From Ailurus styani (taxonomy: Eukaryota > Chordata > Mammalia > Carnivora > Ailuridae): a DNA stretch of 64,000 nucleotides. Within the stretch, counting starts at the first letter, position 1; every line of letters begins with the position of its first letter. Made by a program: the position numbers and the translations under genes. The stretch lies in NCBI GenBank assembly GCA_002007465.1, contig LNAC01000003.1:14286203-14350202 (forward strand), read 5' to 3'. Under the pieces are notes generated by a model that had not been told where the DNA came from, ran no database searches, and worked only from the letters and a program-made list of their open reading frames with translations. Of the stretch, positions 1 to 10,340 are shown piece after piece.

Positions 1-1200
1 CTACAGGTTGAGGATGGAGTTTCTTTCATAAAGGAAATAACAATAATAATAAAATATTAATACCCTCATTCACAAACATAATAGATTTCAAAAATTTCCT
101 TACATAGTAACATCAGTGGTTCTAATTTACAGTATATGCCACTCCAGTGAGAGATCTAGTATCTTCGTAGGAGATTTAGGATATTTTGGAACACGCCATT
201 TTTTAAGGATCTTAGAAAACATAATAAGGAAAGTACAAAATAAGATGCTACAAAATCCAGTTTGTCTCTACCTCTGTATTTACTAGATGTTTGGCTTTGA
301 ACAAGAAAGAGACATTCCTTAACTTAGTTTTGCCTTCTTTAAAATGCTATTAACCTCTATAAGGAACAAATGAGATAATATGAAGGAAAGTGTTTTGTAG
401 ATTATAAAATAGCCCATTATATTAGGTATTATTGTTATGACAGCAATCACTGAAAAGCACCTACTATAATAGAAAATTTTCTTTATATCAAGTATGTCAT
501 AAAAGAAAAAAATTATATAATGTGCCGAGCATGCTATCAAGTATTGTATATTGCTCAAGGGACATTTCTATGAGAACTTGGCATTGCTATTCTCTCAGTG
601 TCAAATGCATCATTGTGGCTGCATTACAGAACATCATTATTTGGGGCATCTTTCACAAATTTCACATACAATGAATATATATAATTTTCCTTTTTGAAGC
701 AAAAATAGAGAGTGTAGGTCCTTATGATTGAAAAGGATTATAATTTATTGTAGAAATAAATTCTTATCAAGGGCTGTGTGCCCTTGTTTCAACGAGACTT
801 TCTTAAAAGCACAGCTCAACTATATTTCTTAATGGTTGATGAACTATGCAAAAACATACTGAACACTGGGAAAAATCTGGGGCTGGTCACAATGTGCAAA
901 TATAGATGTATCAGTCTGCACTTCCTATTGTGCAGATGGATTGTTTTTCCTAGTGCTCCTGGAATGAATCTATAATATTCTGTCTTATACACATATCTAG
1001 TGCTCTAGCCCAGGGCAATCTTTTCATCGTCAAGAACCAGTGTCAAAACACTGGCATCAGATCAGTAAAATGTAGACAACAAAGCTACATTTTAACCACC
1101 CACAGAATGCTGGATTGGCTACATAGATATTACTTTTGTGTAGAGAAAATTATTTAAACAGAGTGAATGACTCATTTTCATATAACCCAAGCAAATCTTT
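1..1200. other. Unannotated AT-rich sequence
   Basis: There is no recognisable gene, tRNA, SINE or L1 in this stretch. The only open frames are short (65-79 codons), rich in hydrophobic residues typical of AT-rich chance ORFs, and match nothing I know. It may be unique sequence or repeats too old to see by eye. Confidence 0.5.
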
Positions 1201-1220
1201 AAAATTTAATTTTCAGGAGT

Positions 1221-1400
1221 TTGTATATGTACAAACATTACATATATGTGGTGACGTGTGCAGTGTATGTACATGTATGCATCGTTATATATGAGCATAT
1301 ATGTACATACGTTTGCATATACACACATACATATATGTACACATATACATGTATACACACATTTGCACATGTGTGCATATGCATATTGTACATATTTATA
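1221..1400. repeat. Alternating purine-pyrimidine low-complexity tract
   Basis: About 180 bp of ATGTACATAC/ATATGTACAC-like sequence in which purines and pyrimidines alternate and which contains many short self-complementary words (ACATGT, ATATAT, GCATATGC). Such sequence is prone to Z-DNA or cruciform formation and to slippage. The overlapping 109-codon ORF is an artefact of this composition (Tyr/His/Ile/Cys-rich). Confidence 0.7.
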
Positions 1401-1494
1401 TATGATTATAATATTCTTACGGTGGACAATCTATCTCTGTCCCACCTTCATTTAACCTACATATACAAAAAAATAAGGACTATTACTGCTAATA

Positions 1495-1629
1495 TTTATT
1501 TTCTTGATGTTGACTACATTTATACAAGTGACAAAGGATATATGACCTAAGACTCTNGTTTTTAGCCTTTATTTTCTTGATGTTGACTACATTTATACAA
1601 GTGACAAAGGATATATGACCTAAGACTCT
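1495..1629. repeat. Tandem duplication (period 73 bp) around an N
   Basis: Positions 1495-1556 and 1568-1629 are identical over 62 bp. They are separated by 11 bp that begin with the ambiguous base N at 1557. An identical pair meeting at an N suggests an unmerged assembly overlap more than a biological duplication. Confidence 0.85.
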
Positions 1630-2190
1630 ATTACATAAAAAGTAACATATCATAACATTCTTCTGCACCTTCATTTAAAAGGTATATGCATATTTATGCA
1701 TATTAATACACATATTCTTCATACTTTTATACAAATACATATTCTACATATTTTTATATAAATTCTACTTTCTGATGATCCATAATATAAATGGCCCCTT
1801 CCTGATACACAGTAGCATATTAAATATCATTTAATGTTTAAAATTACTCCAAAGGAAATATTCAACTTATTATTTCCTAAGAGTGCAAGCAGATATACTG
1901 GTCAACCTAGAAACCTAGAAACCTGGGTGTCTCCTAGGACAACGTAGAAGAACTGGATAAATTCCTAGAAACATGCAACCTAGCAAAACTGAATCAGGAA
2001 GAAATAGAACATCTGAATGACAAATGCCAAGTAAAGAGATTGAATTAGTATTCAAAACCTCCCAAAGAAGAAAAGCCCGGGACTGAATGTCTTCACCGAT
2101 AAATTTTACTAAACATTTGAAGAATTAATGTCAATCCTTCACAAATTCTTCCAAACCTTGATGAAGAGGAAACACTCTCAAGCTCATTTT

Positions 2191-2381
2191 TTTAAAGATT
2201 TTATTTATTTATTTGACGGGGCGGGGGGGTGTCACAAGTAGGCAGAGAGCCAGGCAGAGGGAGAAGGGGAAGCAGGCTCCCTGATGAGCAGAGAGCCCAA
2301 CGTGGGGCTAGATCTCAGGACCCTGAGATCGTGACCTGAGCCGAAGGCAGAGGCTTAAACCACTGAGCCACCCAGACACCC
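2191..2381 (-). mobile_element. CAN-SINE (tRNA-derived SINE), antisense
   Basis: Carnivore tRNA-derived SINE in reverse: the T-rich tail (AAAGATTTTATTTATTTATT) is on the left and the head (ending GAGCCACCCAGACACCC) on the right. The flanking target-site duplication is CTCTCAAGCTCATTTT (2175-2190 and 2382-2397), 16/16 identical. It is inserted in the L1 ORF2 sequence, so it is younger than that L1. Confidence 0.95.
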
Positions 2382-2763
2382 CTCTCAAGCTCATTTTATA
2401 AGACAAGAATTACTTTGATATTAAATCCAGGTAAGAACAATGTAAGAAAACAAAACTACAGGTCAATATCCCTGATAGATACAGATCAAAAATTCTCAAC
2501 AGGATACTAGCAAACCTAATTCAGCAGCACATTAAAAGAATTACATACTATGATCAAGGAGAATTTATCTTTGGAATGCAAAGATGGTTCTACATACCCA
2601 AAGCAATAAATGTGATATGTCACATTAACAGACTAAAAGATAAAAGTCACATGATCATCTCAATAAATGAGAAAAAAGTATTTGATAAAATTAAGCATCA
2701 ATTTATGATAAAGTCTCATCAAATTAGGTACAGAATGAATGCACCTAAACATAATACAGGCCA

Positions 2764-2959
2764 GGGCGCCTGGGTGGCTCAGTGGGTTAAAGCCTCTGCC
2801 TTCGGCTCAGGTCATGATCTCAGGGTCCTGGGATCGAGGCCGCATCAGGCTCTCTGCTCAGCAGGGAGCCTGCTTCCTCCTCTCTCTCTGCTTGCCTGTC
2901 TGCCTACTTGTAATCTCTCTCTCTCTTTGTCAAATAAATAAATAAAATCTTTGAAAAAA
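2764..2959 (+). mobile_element. CAN-SINE, sense, young type
   Basis: Head GGGCGCCTGGGTGGCTCAG, with internal promoter A and B boxes inherited from a tRNA (GGCTCAGTGGGTTAA and GGTCATGATC), then a CT-rich body and an AAATAAATAAAATCTT tail. An exact 17-bp target duplication AAACATAATACAGGCCA lies at 2747-2763 and 2960-2976. The GGGTTAAAGCCTCTGCCTTC form is the one I associate with mustelids. Confidence 0.96.
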
Positions 2960-3030
2960 AAACATAATACAGGCCATATGTGACAAGTCCATAGTTAACA
3001 TCACATTCAATCATTACAGGTGTAAACCTT

Positions 3031-3242
3031 GGGGTACCTGGGTGACTCAATCGGTTAAACATCTGCCTCTGGCTTAGGTCATGATCCCAGGATCCTGGGA
3101 TCAATTCCTGCATTAGGCTCCCTGCTCCATGAGGAGCCTGCTTCTCCCTCTCCCTCTGCCTGCTATTCCACCTGCTTATATTCTCTCTCTCTCCTTCTGT
3201 CTCTCTCTGTCAAACAAATAAATAAAATCTTTAAAAAAAAAA
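3031..3242 (+). mobile_element. CAN-SINE, sense, older copy
   Basis: Starts GGGGTACCTGGGTGACTCAA and ends in AAATAAATAAAATCTT plus A10. The GGTTAAACATCTGCC form and more mismatches indicate an older subfamily than its neighbour at 2764. The short flanking duplication TAAACCTT (3023-3030 and 3249-3256) has diverged around it. It is inserted in the old L1. Confidence 0.93.
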
Positions 3243-4343
3243 GAGGCTTAAACCTTTTCCTCTTAGACAAGAATTCCCATTCATACCACTCTTATTCAGC
3301 ATAGCCTTGAAACTCCTAGCCAGAGCATCAGGCAAGAAAAACAAAATTGGAAAGGAAAGAGTATCTCTACTTGTTGACGACATGAATTTATATATAGGAA
3401 CTCCTAAAAACTCCACTAAAAAATTACTTGATCTAATCAACAGATTCAGTGAAATTTCAGGATAAAGAATCAACATACAAAAAGCAATAAGGTTTCTATA
3501 CACTAACAAGGAACTATCAGAAAAAGGCAAAGAAAACAATCTTTTTTATAGTGGCATAAAAAGTAATAGAACTTAGAAATAAATTTACCCAAGAAGGCGA
3601 GAGATCTCTACAGATCTCTACAGTGAAAACTATAAGACGCTGATGAAAGATACTGAAGAAGATAAAAATAAATGGAGATTTCCTGTGTTCATAAACTTGA
3701 AGAATTAATATTGTTAAAATCCCATACTACATGGAGCCATCTTTAGATTCAATGCAAGATTGGAATCAAGATTCCAATGGGACATTTTTCAGAAAAAAAG
3801 TTATAAAATTTATATAGAACCACAAAAGATCTCAAATACCCAAAGCGAATTTGAAAAAGAAGAACGAAGTTGGAGGCATCACACATCCTGATTTCAAACT
3901 ATATTACAAAGTTAGGAGTTAAAATACTATGATTCTGGCATAGAAACAGAACATAGACCAACAGAACAGAGTTCAGAGCCAGAGATAAACCCATATATGG
4001 TCAACTAACATTTAATAAGCAAGCCAAGAGTACCCAAAGGAGAAAATAAAGTTTCTTCAATAAATAGTGCTGTGAAGACTGGATGTCACATGCAAAAGAA
4101 TGAAACTGGACACCTATCTTGTATTAACCACAAACATTAATTCAAAATGGATTAAAGACTGAAATGTAGAACTAAATGCAATAAAATTCACAGAAGAAAA
4201 CATAGGGAAAAAGCTTCCTAGTATGGGTCTTGGCAGTGATTTTTATACATAACATCTAAAGCCCACACAACAAAATAAAAAAGAAACAAGTGTGACTACC
4301 TCAAACTAGAAAGCTCCTGCAGGGCAAAAGAAATGATCAACAA

Positions 4344-4536
4344 GGGGCTCCTGGGTGGCTCAGTGGGTTAAAGTCTCTGCCTTCTGTTCAGGTCATGATC
4401 TTAGGGTCCTGAGATTGAGCCCCGCATCGGGCTCCTTGCTCAGCGGGGAGCCTGCTTCCTCCTCTCTGCCTGCCCCTCTGCCTACTTGTAATCTCTCTCT
4501 CTGTCAAATAAATAAATAAAATCTTTAAAAAAGAAA
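4344..4536 (+). mobile_element. CAN-SINE, sense, with perfect target duplication
   Basis: Full-length carnivore SINE starting GGGGCTCCTGGGTGGCTCAG with the GTGGGTTAAAG head form. The exact 18-bp duplication AAAAGAAATGATCAACAA flanks it (4326-4343 and 4537-4554). It interrupts L1 ORF2 sequence. Confidence 0.96.
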
Positions 4537-5170
4537 AAAAGAAATGATCAACAAAATGAAAGGCAACCTATGGAATAGGAGAAAATATTTGTGAACCACA
4601 CATGTGATAAGGAGTCAATATCTAAAATACATAAGGAACTCCTATAACTCAATGGAAAATAAAAATAATATTAATAATCCAAATTAAAAAATGGGGAAAG
4701 CTTCTTTTTCCAAAGAAGACATACAGACGGCCAACAGATACATGACAAGATGCTCAATATCACTCATTATTAGGGAAATGCAAATCAAAACCATGATGAG
4801 ATATCACCTCACACCTGTCTGAATGGCTATTACCAAAAAGACAAGATATAACAAATGCTGAAAAGGATGTGGAGAACAGGGAATTTTGTGCACCGTTGCT
4901 GGGAATGGAATTGGTATAGCCACTATGGAAAACAATATGGCTGTCCCTTTAAAAATTAAAAAGAGAAATACCATATAATACAGCAATCCTAGTTTTTGAC
5001 ATATATCTAAAGGAAACAAAATCATCATCTTCAAAGCTATTTGCACTTCCATATTCATTGGATCATTATGTACAATAGCCAAGACATGGAAACAACTTAA
5101 ATGTCCACTGCTGGATGAATGGATAAAGAAAATACGACATGTTATTCATTCATAAATAGAAGAAAATCCT

Positions 5171-5644
5171 TTTTTTCAATTTTGTTATCTTTTTAATAAT
5201 GTAAGATTTATCAAACAAGGGTTATGTTATTTTATTATTCTTTTTAGTTTCAGGTTTAGAATTTGGTGATTCATCACTTATAGACAACACTCAGTGTTCA
5301 TCATGAGTGCCCTCCTTAATACCCATAACCCATTTAACACATCTTCCCTCCTACCTCCCCCCACCAGCAACCCTCAAGATATTTGCAAGTGACACATCTG
5401 ATAAAGGGTCACTATCCAATATATATCAAGAATTTATCAAAGTCAACACCCAAAAAATAAATACTGCAGTTAAAAAATGGGCAGATGACATGAAGAGACA
5501 TTTTCCAAAGACGTACAGGTGTCTGGCTAACAGACATATGAAAAGATGCTCAACATTAGTCATCATCAGGGAAATACAAATCAACCTACAGTAAGATATC
5601 ACCTCACACCTGTCAGAATGGCTAAAATTAACAACATAGGAAAG
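5171..5644 (-). mobile_element. 5'-inverted (twin-primed) L1 insertion nested in older L1
   Basis: The left arm (5171-5375) is the L1 3' terminus in reverse, starting with a poly-T (reverse of the A tail) and running through words seen in L1 3' UTRs (CAGTGTTCATCATGAGTGCC, reverse sense). The right arm (5376-5644) is ORF2 in the sense direction, ending near CAGAATGGCTAAAATTAACA. The sequence between the arms in L1 coordinates (end of ORF2, start of 3' UTR) is missing. The flanks AGAAGAAAATCCT (5158-5170) and AGAAGGAAATCCT (5645-5657) are a 12/13 target duplication, and the host L1 continues across them. This is the structure expected from twin priming with an internal deletion. Confidence 0.75.
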
Positions 5645-6130
5645 AGAAGGAAATCCTGCCATTTGTGACAACATGGAGGGAATGTGAGGGCCTTATACTA
5701 AGTAAAGTAAGTCAGAGAAAGCCAAAATGTCTGTATGATCTCGCTTTTTTTATGTGGATTCTAAAAAACAAAAACAAAAACCAAACCCATAAAAACTGAA
5801 ATTAGCTTTGCCAGAATTGTAGAGAGTGGGGGGATGGGAGAAATGTGTGAAGGTGGTCAAGAGGTACAAACTTCCGGTTGTAAGTCCCGAGGATGCACAG
5901 CTTGGTGACTACTAGTTGACAATATTGATTCTGTATTTGAAAGTTGCTAGGAAAGTAAATCTTAAAACTTTTCATCACGAAAAATAAAAAAAATTGTAAC
6001 TGTGTGAGGCGATGGAATGTTAATGAAACTTAGTGTGGTCATCATTTCAATATATATACATACTCACATATACACATATATGAAGTCGTCAGTTTATGCA
6101 CCTAAAAGTAATACAGTGTTATATGCCCAT
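5645..6130 (+). mobile_element. Continuation of the old sense L1: 3' end and 3' UTR
   Basis: Resumes the L1 interrupted at 5170 (AAATCCTGCCATTTGTGACA) and continues through the end of ORF2 and an old-type 3' UTR with a typical terminal region (CACCTAAAAGTAATACAGTG near 6100). No coding capacity. The 3' limit is approximate because the tail has decayed into AT-rich DNA. Confidence 0.8.
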
Positions 6131-6359
6131 ATATGTAGATAAAACTAAAGACATAAAGTGAAATTAAAATTTAAAAATATTCTCCATTTTGAGATTTTCA
6201 AAACATAGTTAATGTTATTATAATTAAAAATAAAGTATTTTTCCAAGTCCCTATGTAAAGAGGATTATGTAAGGAAATAAGCCCCATGCGACAACTTCGT
6301 CTTACATCTTCCATACCACCAGAAAATTCTCAAAAAGACTTCTGAAAATTCATTGCATT

Positions 6360-8216
6360 TTAAAAATATTTTTAAGTTTTTAATTCCAGTTAGTTAACAT
6401 ATAGTGTTATATTAGTTTCAGGTATATGATACAGTGATTAAACAATTCTATACATCACCTAATGCTCATCATGACAAGTGCACTCCTAAATCCCAATCCC
6501 CTATTTAATCTACCACCCCACTCACCTCCCCTCTGGTGATGATCAGTTTGTTCTCTATAGTTAAGAGTCTGTTTCTTGTTTTTTCTCTCTTTTTCCCCTT
6601 GCTTGTTTGTTTCTTGAATTCCACATATGAGTGAAATCATTTGATATTTGTCTTTTCCCTGACTGACTTATTTTGCTTAGTATTGTACTCTCTAGCTCCA
6701 TCCACGTCATCGCAAATGGCAAGATTTAATTCTTTTTATGGTTGAATAATATTCCATTGTGTGTGTGTGTGTGCTTGTGTGTATATCCATACATATATAT
6801 ACATCTTCTTTCTCTCCCTCCTTCCCCCACCTCTCTCTCTATATATATACACACACACAGATGGATATTTATATTTGTATATATATTCATACATATATAC
6901 ATATTTACATAAATAATTATATATGTATGTTTATATATAAATTGTATATGTATACTTTATATAAATATGTATATCTATATCTGTGTATAAAGAATGTATG
7001 TATATATACCCCCTCTTTTTTATCCACTCATCAACTGATGGACACTTTAGCTGCTTCTATATCTTGGCTATTGTAAATAATGTTGCTATAAACATAGGGG
7101 TGCATCTATCCCTCTGAATTAGTGTTTTTGCATCCTTTGGGTAAATACCTAGTAGTGCCATTCCTGGATCATACGGTAATTCTATTTTTAACTTTTTGAG
7201 GGAACTCCGTATTGTTTTCCACAGTGGTTGCTCCAGTTTTCATTCCCACCAATAGTGCAAGACAGTCTCCCCTTCTTCGCATCCTAGCTTTACCACTTTC
7301 TTGGGTTGTTGATTTTAGTCATTCAGACAGGTGTGACACAACACCTCAGGAAAGTTTTGATTTGCATTTCCCTGATAAATGATGATAAGCATCTTTTCAG
7401 GTGCCTAGAGGCCATCTGAATGTCTTCTTTGGAGAAATGTCTGTTCATGTTTTTTGCTCATTTTTTAATTACACTGTTTGGTTTTTTTGGTGTTGAGTTT
7501 TATAAGCTCTTTATATATTTTGTGTACTAACCCTTTATTTACTGGACATGTCATTTGCAATTATCTTCTGCTATTCCATCTTTTATTTCTGTTGGTTGCT
7601 TCCTTTTCTGTGCAGAAGTTTTGTATGTGTGTGGTTTCATTTTTGTTTTTGTTTTTGATGCAGTACCAATGGTTTGTTTTTGTTTTTATTTCCCTTGCCT
7701 CAAGGGGTCTATCTAGAGAAAAGTTGCTAGAGCCAATGTCAGAGAAGTTACTGCCCATGCTCTCTTCTGGGTTTTTTATGGTTTCCAATCTCACATTTAG
7801 GTCTTTCATCCATTTTGAATTTATTTTTGTGTTTGGTATAAGAAAGTGATCCAGTTTCATTCTTTTGCATGTGTCTGTCCAGTTTTCTCAACACCATTTG
7901 TTGAAGACACTGTCTTTCTTTTCAGTGGATATACTTTCCTGCTTTGGGGAAGATTAATTGACCATATAATTGTGGGTTTATTTCTGGGTTTTCTATTCTG
8001 TTTCATTATCTATGTGTCTGTTTTTGTGCCAGTACAATACTGTTTTGATTACTATAGTTTTGTAATATAACTTGAAGTCTGGAATTGTGATGCCTCAAGC
8101 TTTGCTTTTCTTTTTCAAGATTGCTTTGGCTATTCAGGGTCTTTTTTGGTTCCATACAAATTTTAGATTATTTGTCCTAGTTCTGTGAAAAATGCTATAT
8201 ATTTTTTAAATACTAA
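6360..8216 (-). mobile_element. L1 LINE fragment, 3' UTR to ORF2, antisense
   Basis: Reverse-oriented carnivore L1: the 3' UTR terminus at the left (TTAGTTAACATATAGTGTTA), then the 3' UTR and the C-terminal half of ORF2 up to a region about 100 codons upstream of the conserved ORF2 SLIMA-like tail (TTGAAGTCTGGAATTGTGAT near 8070). The 123- and 99-codon frames at 7478-7860 are L1 remnants. A microsatellite expansion has lengthened it at 6756-7010. It is 5'-truncated at about 8216. Confidence 0.88.
6756..7010. repeat. Compound GT/TA/CT microsatellite inside L1 3' end
   Basis: (GT)n, CT-rich and TA/ATAC-rich blocks replace what is normally a short TGTGTATATATACCACA-type motif in the L1 3' part; L1 sequence resumes at TATCCACTCATCAACTGATG. 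The 105-codon ORF here is composition-driven. Confidence 0.8.
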
Positions 8217-8295
8217 AAGGAAAATCTAATTCTAAAATGATTCACCCATAAGTCTATGCATTTTTAAAATATCAAGAAATATATGTAACCTTGTC

Positions 8296-8685
8296 CTCAT
8301 CAGCTCAGACCTCTATTATAGAATACCATAAACTGGATGGTTTATATACAAGAATTTAATTCTCACAGTTCTAGGGACTGAAAATTCATGACCAGGGTGC
8401 TGGCTTGGTCAGGTTCTGGTGAGAGCCCTCTTCTAGGCTGCACACTGCCATTGCAAACAGCAGAGAGTTTTCTGGTTTCTCTTTTATAAAAGCACTAATC
8501 CCATTCATGAGGGCTCCACCCAATCGACCTAATCACCTCCCAAAAGCTCTAATCCCATTAATGAGGGCTCCACCCATACGACCTAATCTCCTCCCAAAAG
8601 CTCTTGCTCTGGAATACTATCTTATTGGGTATTATGTTTCAGCATGTGTATTTTAGAGGAACACAATCATTTTATAGCAAAAACA
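8296..8685 (-). mobile_element. MaLR-type LTR (MLT1/MST group), antisense
   Basis: The reverse sequence carries hallmark words of mammalian ERVL-MaLR LTRs: CCTCATGAATGGGATTAGTG, GGAGGTGATTAGGTC, AACTGTGAGAATTAAATT and CCATCCAGTTTATGGTATTC (reverse complements of the given strand). A 54-bp segment is tandemly duplicated within it (8495-8548 and 8549-8602). No internal retroviral genes flank it, so it is a solo LTR. Exact subfamily not assigned. Confidence 0.85.
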
Positions 8686-8699
8686 CAATTAAAATACCA

Positions 8700-9790
8700 C
8701 TAAATTTGTTGTTTTCAATACTTGAAATGGACTTTTGAAAATTTTTTTTATCAATTCAAAATTGTTGATAAGTTATAGAAATAGATTCACACTTACTTAG
8801 GCATTGATAGATAAGTAGAAAAAAAAGAGAGATGCAAAAAACAGCATTCAGTGTCACTGGATAGCTCACAGAATCATAAGGAAAATTAATATAATCAGAT
8901 CTCCAAAAGTACATAATTTTGAGTTTTGTAAACACAAGTACTCATTCTCAAGTTCTTTAAATTTAAATTGAGATTCTTATTCTAAAAAGAGAAAATCAGA
9001 TTAGTTCAGATTTTATTTTGCTTAATAATATGTCAGTTCTCCCTCTCACATGCCCAGTGCTATCAAAAGCTAAAGAACTAGGAAAGAGTATAACCACCAT
9101 GAAAGGGTTGTTAACATCACCAAAAGAAAAGCAAGCACTGCTGATGATTGTTAACATGTTTTCAGAAAACCTTTTAAAAGAGTAACCTGTAATTAATAAT
9201 TTTATTTATATATACATATATTTACATTTAGAAACTTGTATTTCAAACATCTATGACTGTCATTTTGGTTCATTTCTCAAAATGATGTTGTATAATAACT
9301 TTACCAAAAGTAAGGAATAATAAAAACACATTTCAACTTTTGCCATTAGGAAGTAATTTCTTTCACATTTTTCAGGTAAATGAAAGACAACCACAAGATT
9401 AATTTCCCTACCTTTTCTTGGCATGCAGGAAAGTCTTTGTGCTACCTCTTTAAATTTTTCATGACATATTTTTTTTATCTTAATCTCCCCTCAAATACAT
9501 TTATCAGAGGCAATATAATTCGACATTTACTATGAAGCAACCCATGCTTGTTAACATATTTTGGCAATATTATTATGAAATAAATGTTTCCCTGTTATAG
9601 GATTAGCTGATGGAAGTTTAGCATGACTCATAAGGATTGTTATGCTATTGACTGCGATGTCAAATGGTGATGTCCAAAAGAGCAAGCAACAGAATTAATC
9701 ACTATCAAAACACATATTTTTGGTATCACAGTGAGACAGTGGAATTACACAGATACCCTCTATAACTTTTATACTATAACTAAAAACCTC
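8700..9790. other. Unannotated AT-rich sequence
   Basis: No gene or recognisable repeat by eye. Only short A/T runs and a weak TATATA-rich patch near 9205-9230. Confidence 0.4.
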
Positions 9791-9799
9791 TCCAAGATT

Positions 9800-10340
9800 A
9801 TTTATTTGTTTTTAATTTTTTATTTAAATACAATTTAGTGGGGCACCTGGATGGCTCAGTTAAAGCCTCTGCCTTTGGCTCAGGTCATGATCTCAGCGTC
9901 CTGGGATCCAGCCCCGCATCATCCCTGGGAGGAAGCAGGGAGCCGGCTTCCTCCTGCCTCTCTGCCTACTTGTAATCTCTCTTAATAAAGTCTTAAATAA
10001 ATAAATAAATAAATACAATTTAGTTAATATTTGGTGTATTAATAGTTTCAGGGATAAAATTTAGCAGTTCATCAGTTGCATAAAACACCCAGTGCTCATT
10101 ATTTCAAGTGTCCTCCTTAATGCCCATTAAGGCATTTGCCCAATTACCCTTAATGCCCAATTATGCCCTCCCCCAACTACCTCCCCTCCAGCAACCTTCA
10201 GTTTGTTTCATAGAGTTCAGTGTCTCTTATGGTTTGCCTCCCTCTCTGTTATTTTATTTTTCCTTCCCTTCCCCTATGTTCATTTGTTTTGTTTCTTAAA
10301 AGAATTTAAGAATTTAATTTAAATATGAGTGAAATATCAT
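9800..10340 (-). mobile_element. 5'-truncated L1 3' end, antisense
   Basis: The poly-T/T-rich left end is followed by reverse L1 3' UTR words (TAATAGTTTCAGGGATAAAA, CACCCAGTGCTCATTA, ACCTCCCCTCCAGCAACC, GTCTCTTATGGTTTGCC). It is interrupted by the SINE at 9840-10010. Only about 370 bp of L1 remain and nothing is coding. Confidence 0.85.
9840..10010 (+). mobile_element. CAN-SINE, sense, internally shortened
   Basis: Starts GGGGCACCTGGATGGCTCAG and ends in an (AAAT)n tail. It lacks the GGG of the usual GTGGGTTAAAG and has an unusual mid-section near 9928-9945. Exact 14-bp duplication AAATACAATTTAGT at 9826-9839 and 10011-10024. Inserted in the antisense L1 3' end. Confidence 0.95.

Larger units (their letters stand above)
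1880..5170 (+). mobile_element. Old L1 LINE fragment, ORF2 region (sense), interrupted
   Basis: Degenerate L1 ORF2 sequence in the sense direction, from the stretch before the reverse-transcriptase core (GGATAAATTCCTAGAAACAT-like words near 1955) through the C-terminal part (CACCTCACACCTGTCTGAAT near 4810). It is full of stops and indels and cannot encode protein. Four CAN-SINEs sit inside it (2191-2381, 2764-2959, 3031-3242, 4344-4536). At 5170 it is broken by a second L1 and resumes at 5645, so the two parts are one older element. The 5' limit is approximate. Confidence 0.88.

Noticed and set aside
2576..3113. ORFs containing [24 protein letters not shown] peptides
   Set aside because: The same peptide recurs at every sense CAN-SINE; it is the SINE read in one frame.
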